This document shows, in pieces, positions 31,961 to 36,056 of a stretch of DNA of 36,056 nucleotides; positions within the stretch are counted from its first letter, which is position 1; every line of letters starts with the position of its first letter. The DNA lies in assembly GCA_024402335.1 (NCBI GenBank), contig JAKSTZ010000022.1, positions 1 to 36,056 of the forward strand, in the 5' to 3' direction. Position numbers and translations under genes: made by a program. Origin of the DNA: Bacteroidales bacterium (GTDB lineage Bacteria; Bacteroidota; Bacteroidia; Bacteroidales; UBA1715). The notes beneath the pieces were generated by a model. That model saw nothing but the letters and a program-made list of their open reading frames with translations, had not been told where the DNA came from and made no database searches.

Positions 31961-32824
31961 TTATTTTGTCGGGTTTGTTCTTTCAAATTCTGCTAACATT
32001 GCTTCACGTTTCATTGGGTCTTGTTCTGCATTGTATTTATTCCAAAACTCAGCAGCACCAACTCCCAAAGATTCGCCCTGTGTTGGCAACGCTTTATAAC
32101 CACCAAATTCGATTGCGTCAATCAAATAAGATATTGCTTTATATGCAACCGCCGATTCGTTAGCCGCTTTCTGTAAAAACGCTTTTACTTCTGGGTCGTT
32201 TGTAAATACAGATGGTGTATCAAAGAATTTGTTTAAGATTTTTGTTTGGTCCTCAAATGAACGGTGTGTCGATTCCAGGAATGGTTTTAATTTTTCCTGT
32301 TCGGCAGCAGTTGCTTTTGCTACGTCCTCTTGGATTTGTTCTGGCGTGCGTGAATCTAAATCGCCGTCCTCAACCATTTTTCTTAAAGCCAAATCACAGA
32401 ATGAATTTACAGCAACAGGTCCGATATTGTTTTTCAATCCCCATTCACGGATTGTTTTCAGGGTATCTTTTACCTGGTCGTTTTCCATAAACTTTTCATA
32501 CATAGAATCTGGCTTAAAGTGTTCTGCATAACCCTCAACAGATTGTGGCACGTCGTTCTTTTTCATAAATTCTGATTGAAAATATGAAGCAGATTTTGCT
32601 TTATTGTCACGGTCTTTCACAAGTGCAGATATTTTATCTGGGTCATAAACGCCAGGTTCATTATCTTTGAAATATACCGATAAGTCAATTACACCAGCCG
32701 ATGGTTGTCCATCGTTGCCAGCAGGTGCCACTTGAACATTAGAGGTCTGGTTGTCCTGTATCTGTTCCCCTGGCTGGTTGGTTGGTGTTGTTGGTTGGTT
32801 GGTTGGTGTTGTTTCTGGATTCAT
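31961..32824 (-). CDS. Scaffold-like capsid assembly protein
   Basis: 287 residues, ATG after AAAGGAG. A low-complexity N-terminus of Thr/Asn/Gln/Pro repeats (TTPTNQPTTPTNQP) is followed by an acidic, helical body: VYDPDKISALVKDRDNKAKS, EKFMENDQVKDTLKTIREWG, EKLKPFLESTHRSFEDQTKI. Composition and position after terminase fit podovirus scaffolding proteins, which shape the procapsid and leave. The first 86 bases are also coding in the preceding gene. The capsid gene is far away in this genome, which is unusual for a scaffold. Confidence 0.65.
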   Translation of the reverse strand: MNPETTPTNQPTTPTNQPGEQIQDNQTSNVQVAPAGNDGQPSAGVIDLSVYFKDNEPGVYDPDKISALVKDRDNKAKSASYFQSEFMKKNDVPQSVEGYAEHFKPDSMYEKFMENDQVKDTLKTIREWGLKNNIGPVAVNSFCDLALRKMVEDGDLDSRTPEQIQEDVAKATAAEQEKLKPFLESTHRSFEDQTKILNKFFDTPSVFTNDPEVKAFLQKAANESAVAYKAISYLIDAIEFGGYKALPTQGESLGVGAAEFWNKYNAEQDPMKREAMLAEFERTNPTK

Positions 32825-33056
32825 TTTTTACTCCTTTCTCTATGAATTCCTCTACACGATTTTTCAATCCTTGAATAAATTCAAGAACCCCCATATCGCG
32901 TATGGTTTTTGTGTTGTTGGGGTCAAGTTGTGGTTGGAAATGTGGTGTGTTTAATATATCTTGCACCCACAATTCCATAAGTTCTTGTGCTTCTGGTGTC
33001 CCAAAAACATAATAATAAAGGTAAAGTTCTCTTTCCTCGTTTATTCTTTCACTCAT
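32739..33056 (-). CDS. Bbp19-like small phage protein
   Basis: 105 residues. The ATG overlaps the TerL stop (ATGA, 4 bases) with GGAGTGCCAGGA upstream. The N-terminal part (EERELYLYYYVFGTPEAQEL, then MELWVQDIL) resembles the Bbp19 group, small proteins in the terminase-portal region of podophages such as BPP-1 relatives. The C-terminus (NNTNQPTNNTNQPARGTD) is low-complexity and encoded by the CCAA-repeat tract that also encodes the start of the scaffold-like protein in another frame. Confidence 0.6.
   Translation of the reverse strand: MSERINEERELYLYYYVFGTPEAQELMELWVQDILNTPHFQPQLDPNNTKTIRDMGVLEFIQGLKNRVEEFIEKGVKNESRNNTNQPTNNTNQPARGTDTGQPDL
32775..32812 (-). repeat. CCAA tetranucleotide repeat tract in a dual-coding overlap
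   Basis: On the minus strand, runs of CCAACCAACCAA interrupted by CAACA encode Asn-Gln-Pro repeats in both overlapping frames. Four-base repeats shift frame when copy number changes, so slippage could join or separate the two genes. Confidence 0.7.
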
Positions 33057-34483
33057 AGTCCTGGCACTCCTGTATCGTCTGCACCAAACGAATTATAATT
33101 GTTCGTTGGTAATATGTTATCATTATGAATTGTGTATGTCAAGAGTCGCCACACTCCCATCGACAAAGCGTCAAGAATGTTAGGCGACATACCACCTAGA
33201 CGTTTTTTCACAATTTCTTTGCTATCAAGTTGTATTGCGTGCGTATTTGTGCGTGCAAGTTCGCTTGGTTTTATTGTGTGTGCACGACATTCGGCTTCAA
33301 ATTGTGTTTTTTGCGCCTCTGTAAAACCTATCAGTTTGATATTGCCTTTCATAAGCCCATTGGCTGTTAGCAACATTGCCTCTGCCCTGGCATTAAAATA
33401 AGCAGATTTATCAACTGCCGCACCGCCGAACGGAACTATACCAGAGGTTGCCCACGCTTCACGTGGTGCACGCTGTGGCATAATACCAAGTCCTACGCCC
33501 TGTGAATCCCAAACTTCCTCCTCGCAGCGTTGTGATACACGATAATCACTTACCCTGCGACACAAAGCAACAGAATCTATGGATTCGTCTGTCAATATCT
33601 CTGCTTCGATGGTATAACCATCAAAATCAAGACGCATAATAACAGAATTATCGGGACCACCAGCACCAACGTCTATTGCAAGAATAGAAGTTTTACGCTG
33701 GAATTTCGGATTCTTTGGTAAAAATGCGTTATTTATAGCACGTTCAGAAAATACACGATTCGAACCACCTGTTGGCAAATATGCAACGTCACGAGCCCAA
33801 CCGTCTGGGTCCTCGATACGTTGACGTTCCAAACCGTCTTTTACGGATTTTTCCAGCATTTTATTGTCCATATATGTCACTTCAACAAATACAGCACCAA
33901 ATGATTCAAACAGTTTTTTAACCCATCGAGGGAAATCGTTTGATAGTGCGATAATACAATCAAAATGACGTATCATAGTCAATAATGACGCTTTACCTGC
34001 TACTTCGTTCCATTTTTCCAATTCCTCAATCATAAGCATATCTGCTGACGTTTGACGTGCCTTGGAATCAACTTTGTTTAGATATTCAATATAAATTGGT
34101 TCGTTCTGTGATAAAATACGAATCGGGTGGTCTGATTGACGTTGGAATTGCGTTGGTTCCTCGGCTTCCTCTAACACTTTGTCAAGTAATTGCATTGTGT
34201 CTTTTGCACCATCTGACGTAATTGCAGCAATCATACCAGACGAAGCCCAGCCGTCAAGAATCGCACCAACTTCAAATCTTACACCAAATTGCGATTTACC
34301 AGAAAAACGCCAACCCTTGATACAAAGTATAGGCAAGGGTGGCATATCGTCTGGTTTAACGCCTCGTGCACGTGCTTTTTTACGTGCTTCCAAGCCGTTT
34401 AATAACCACGGAACATATCGCAATAGTATATCAGGGCAATTTGCCATAATATCATTTACTGATAATACGTTCGTTATTGGCAT
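33053..34483 (-). CDS. Large terminase subunit (TerL)
   Basis: 476 residues, ATG after AGGAGG. ATPase: Walker A-like GWRFSGKS at 57-64 and Walker B-like MLMIEELEKW at about 149-158 with paired acids E153/E154. RNase H-like nuclease: D271 in AIDVGAGGPDNSVI, D326 in VWDSQGVGLG, D438 in SPNILDALSMGVW. It pumps DNA through the portal and cuts concatemers. Length and motif spacing are normal. The candidate small subunit lies three genes upstream. Confidence 0.95.
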   Translation of the reverse strand: MPITNVLSVNDIMANCPDILLRYVPWLLNGLEARKKARARGVKPDDMPPLPILCIKGWRFSGKSQFGVRFEVGAILDGWASSGMIAAITSDGAKDTMQLLDKVLEEAEEPTQFQRQSDHPIRILSQNEPIYIEYLNKVDSKARQTSADMLMIEELEKWNEVAGKASLLTMIRHFDCIIALSNDFPRWVKKLFESFGAVFVEVTYMDNKMLEKSVKDGLERQRIEDPDGWARDVAYLPTGGSNRVFSERAINNAFLPKNPKFQRKTSILAIDVGAGGPDNSVIMRLDFDGYTIEAEILTDESIDSVALCRRVSDYRVSQRCEEEVWDSQGVGLGIMPQRAPREAWATSGIVPFGGAAVDKSAYFNARAEAMLLTANGLMKGNIKLIGFTEAQKTQFEAECRAHTIKPSELARTNTHAIQLDSKEIVKKRLGGMSPNILDALSMGVWRLLTYTIHNDNILPTNNYNSFGADDTGVPGL

Positions 34484-34492
34484 AAATACCTC

Positions 34493-34792
34493 CTAGAATG
34501 GAATCTGTGAATCTATATCGTTTATATCAACAACTTGCACACCAGGTTCTGGCGTTGTTTCTTTTTTGACGATTTCACGTGGTAATGTCAAGATTTTGTC
34601 GATAGCGGCTTTTAATTCAGTTTGTAATTGTATAGCGTCTGACGCAAACATACTGATTTTTTCCTCAACGTCTGTCCCTGTTTTATCTTTATATCTGCGT
34701 TTTACGTTGACGGTATAATAACCAGGTTTTCCATCTGTGCCATCATTCCACCATAAAGATACAAATCTGCCGATTGCATAATTTTTAGCCAT
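34493..34792 (-). CDS. Possible single-stranded-DNA-binding-like protein
   Basis: 99 residues, ATG after AAGGAG. A beta-rich N-terminal half (IGRFVSLWWNDGTDGKPGYY, then TVNVKRRYKDK) leads to a helix and an acidic C-terminus ending DINDIDSQIPF. A disordered acidic tail ending in PF is the protein-interaction tip of many SSBs, and the body could form a small OB-like barrel. It could bind single-stranded DNA in replication or recombination. No family match is certain. It lies just before TerL. Confidence 0.45.
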   Translation of the reverse strand: MAKNYAIGRFVSLWWNDGTDGKPGYYTVNVKRRYKDKTGTDVEEKISMFASDAIQLQTELKAAIDKILTLPREIVKKETTPEPGVQVVDINDIDSQIPF

Positions 34793-34793
34793 T

Positions 34794-35033
34794 TTATTTT
34801 ACTCCTTGTTTTTTGCCTTTGAATATGTATTTTTTATATTTTGTTATACGCCCATAATAATTTTGTCTTTCCACCCATACGTCCGTTATATTATAAATTT
34901 TACGCAAATCACGTATGCAACCTGCTAAATCTACAATAAACAGTTTTGTAAAACCCTCCATTGCAGTAATTGTTTTGTGTTTTTTAAGATAAAACAATAC
35001 TTCGTCTTTGTGTGTTGGTATGTAATTTTTCAT
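34794..35033 (-). CDS. Small winged-helix/HTH protein
   Basis: 79 residues, ATG after AAAGGAGG. The pattern VLFYLKKHKTITAMEGFTKL, then DLAGCIRDLRKIYNI, then VERQNYYGRITKYKKYIF is that of the small HTH_55-like phage domain: a helix, ITxMEA-type turn, recognition helix with IxDLR, and a beta wing. Probably DNA-binding. Being next to the terminase genes it might help recognise packaging DNA or regulate late genes. Confidence 0.7.
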   Translation of the reverse strand: MKNYIPTHKDEVLFYLKKHKTITAMEGFTKLFIVDLAGCIRDLRKIYNITDVWVERQNYYGRITKYKKYIFKGKKQGVK

Positions 35034-35044
35034 TTGAACCTCCT

Positions 35045-35482
35045 TTATACTTCAAATGTTTTGCCGCAGTGCGGACATTTGACAGATTCGATTTCAACCG
35101 CAACTGGAATCCGTGGTCTTGGTTTTGGCGGTTCTGGTTGTGGTGGATTTGTTTTTTCCCATCTGTCAATCTCTTTTTGTAATGTTTGTGCAGCGGCAAT
35201 CATAGCAGGCGCACTTCCAACTTGCGCTGCATTTTCTGCCAGTGCCAATACAAATTCTCTCATATCGTCTGCTGTTGGATTTTTAGGCAAATATGGTATG
35301 CCAATTTTTTTTGGTTCTGTTTCTACAATTACCGTATCGTCAACAACAGTTGTTTTCCTAAAAATACCACCGTTTGGTCTGCCAACCTTACGTGGAATAT
35401 GTCCACATTTCAAATGATATTTTGCAACAGTTGCCGCACGGCGTTTTGTTCTTTCCTCGTCTGATAATTTTGGACGTCCCAT
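35045..35482 (-). CDS. Candidate small terminase subunit with C-terminal zinc knuckle
   Basis: 145 residues. The start overlaps the preceding stop (TAATG), with AAAGGGG upstream. The N-terminus MGRPKLSDEERTKRRAATVA resembles the basic DNA-binding start of several phage small terminases and homeodomain-like proteins. A helical centre (ADDMREFVLALAENAAQVGS, then MIAAAQTLQKEIDRWEK) could oligomerise. A Pro-rich linker leads to KCPHCGKTFEV, half a zinc ribbon. Position just ahead of TerL supports the call, but motif evidence is modest. Confidence 0.5.
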   Translation of the reverse strand: MGRPKLSDEERTKRRAATVAKYHLKCGHIPRKVGRPNGGIFRKTTVVDDTVIVETEPKKIGIPYLPKNPTADDMREFVLALAENAAQVGSAPAMIAAAQTLQKEIDRWEKTNPPQPEPPKPRPRIPVAVEIESVKCPHCGKTFEV

Positions 35483-35580
35483 TATTTTTCCCCTTTTTCT
35501 CTACGTTCCATCATATCGCCCTGGTGCCACAAGTAATACCCAAGCAACCCAAAACAAAATCCAACCCAGAAATTAAACAT
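35482..35580 (-). CDS. Small membrane protein (32 aa)
   Basis: Read from the sequence: ATG at 35580 after GGAG, TAA at 35484-35482. One hydrophobic helix (NFWVGFCFGLLGYYLWH) and a charged tail (MMERREKGEK). It overlaps the gene before by 8 bases and the next by one base, so it fits the coupled operon. Function unknown. Confidence 0.6.
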   Translation of the reverse strand: MFNFWVGFCFGLLGYYLWHQGDMMERREKGEK

Positions 35581-35935
35581 TTTTTATACTCCGTTTGTAT
35601 CTATTATAATTTCTTGCTGTTAAACGTCTTTGTTTTCTGTTGCCAAGCGAATATGAAAAACCGTTTTTATCACGTTTTGGCAATCCTGCTTTATCAAATA
35701 CTTTGTGTTTTTTTAGAATTGACTTAAAGTATTTGCGTAATGCTGAAAATTGTTTGGCAGTTCTTGGTTTAATCCAAGATATTTTGCCGCTTATTGTTTG
35801 TGCGCCTGCGTCTGTGTATTCAAAACATATTTCAGATTGACAACGTGGACAGCGCATTATAACTGCGTGTGTTCCGTATGATTCTGATTCAATTTTTTTC
35901 CATCTGTGGAATCCTAAAAAACAAAGTATTTTCAA
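35573..35935 (-). CDS. Zinc-binding small protein, DUF1660-like start
   Basis: 120 residues, ATG with AGGGAGG upstream. MKILCFLGFHRWKK followed by MRCPRCQSEICFEYT is the layout of the small phage DUF1660-type proteins (Cys, His, then CxRC, binding one zinc). The C-terminal 60 residues are very basic (KYFKSILKKHKVFDKAGLPK, then NRKQRRLTARNYNRYKRS), suggesting nucleic-acid binding. It begins the gene group leading to the terminases. Confidence 0.65.
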   Translation of the reverse strand: MKILCFLGFHRWKKIESESYGTHAVIMRCPRCQSEICFEYTDAGAQTISGKISWIKPRTAKQFSALRKYFKSILKKHKVFDKAGLPKRDKNGFSYSLGNRKQRRLTARNYNRYKRSIKNV

Positions 35936-35951
35936 TTTTTCCTCCCTTTGG

Positions 35952-36056
35952 TTAAAATATTTGTTGTGTTATTGAATAATCTTGAAACCCCTGTATCGGT
36001 GTATTTACGCAACCGCATAGCAGACCGATAGCCCAGATAATATAAACCCATTTAAT
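35952..36056 (-). CDS. Small lipoprotein, 3' part (gene crosses the circle junction)
   Basis: This is the continuation of the gene that starts at 67. The stop codon TAA is at 35954-35952. The part after the lipobox cysteine is only about 19 residues and polar (VNTPIQGFQDYSITQQIF), as expected for a short surface peptide anchored by lipid. The first 55 bases of this segment duplicate the left end of the window. The next gene downstream starts at 35935, 16 bases further on. Confidence 0.6.
   Translation of the reverse strand: MKWVYIIWAIGLLCGCVNTPIQGFQDYSITQQIF
36002..36056. repeat. Right copy of 55-bp terminal direct repeat (circular-assembly overlap)
   Basis: Exact copy of bases 1-55. Removing one copy gives a continuous circle in which the lipoprotein gene starting at 67 ends at 35952. 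Confidence 0.9.

Noticed and set aside
1..36056. CRISPR array, tRNA genes, integrase or attachment site
   Set aside because: No regularly spaced repeats, no tRNA-like folds in the gene-free stretches and no integrase-like protein were seen.

Overview
The window looks like one complete small phage genome. The first 55 bases recur exactly as the last 55 (1-55 = 36002-36056), and a short lipoprotein gene reads in frame across that junction, so the sequence is best taken as a circular assembly of about 36,001 bp. Every gene I can support lies on the minus strand. Most starts carry a clear Shine-Dalgarno sequence, and many neighbours overlap by 1-8 bases (TAATG or ATGA). The particle genes are of podovirus (T7-like) type: a head-tail connector portal, gp11- and gp12-like tail tubular proteins, three consecutive internal virion proteins including one of 2189 residues, and a T7-style absence of tail-tube and tape-measure genes. 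I see no integrase, no cI-like repressor, and no DNA or RNA polymerase gene, so replication and transcription probably use host enzymes. AT-rich DNA and a DUF2312/GapR-like gene, a family typical of Alphaproteobacteria, suggest a low-GC alphaproteobacterial host. That host is an inference.

Layout, in the direction of transcription (descending coordinates). The early region (6650 to 1) starts at a sigma70-like promoter whose -10 sits inside an inverted repeat. The same operator-promoter module recurs at 2855-2892. The region holds small DNA-handling and takeover genes: a zinc-binding protein, an antirepressor-like protein, a replication-organiser-like protein, a possible Acb2/Tad1-like anti-defence protein, a GapR-like protein, a YqaJ exonuclease, an HNH nuclease and a YopX protein. 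Crossing the circle junction (36056 to 33053) come a lipoprotein, small zinc and HTH proteins, a candidate small terminase and the large terminase. Then come a Bbp19-like protein overlapping a scaffold-like protein, and an unidentified acidic/basic protein.

The centre of interest is 27152-30977, a complete diversity-generating retroelement (DGR). It has a lectin-like tail-fibre-type target gene with its variable repeat (VR) at the 3' end, a GC-rich hairpin just past the stop codon, a 113-bp template repeat (TR), and a DGR-type reverse transcriptase. TR and VR differ at 16 positions. All 16 are adenines of the TR on the coding strand, and none of the other 89 non-adenine positions differ. Ten amino acids are changed. 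The phage can therefore diversify its putative receptor-binding protein.

After a terminator (26115-26139) and an HNH homing-endonuclease-like gene, a promoter region at 24894-25050 leads into the late genes: major capsid, head decoration, a lysis cassette (holin-like, GH24 lysozyme, u-spanin), portal, tail tubular proteins and internal virion proteins, ending at 7521. The 6690-7520 region has no recognisable gene, is AT-rich and full of inverted repeats, and shares a two-box motif with the capsid promoter. It is the best candidate for a replication origin or regulatory RNA. A terminator at 6650-6689 closes it off from the early promoter.
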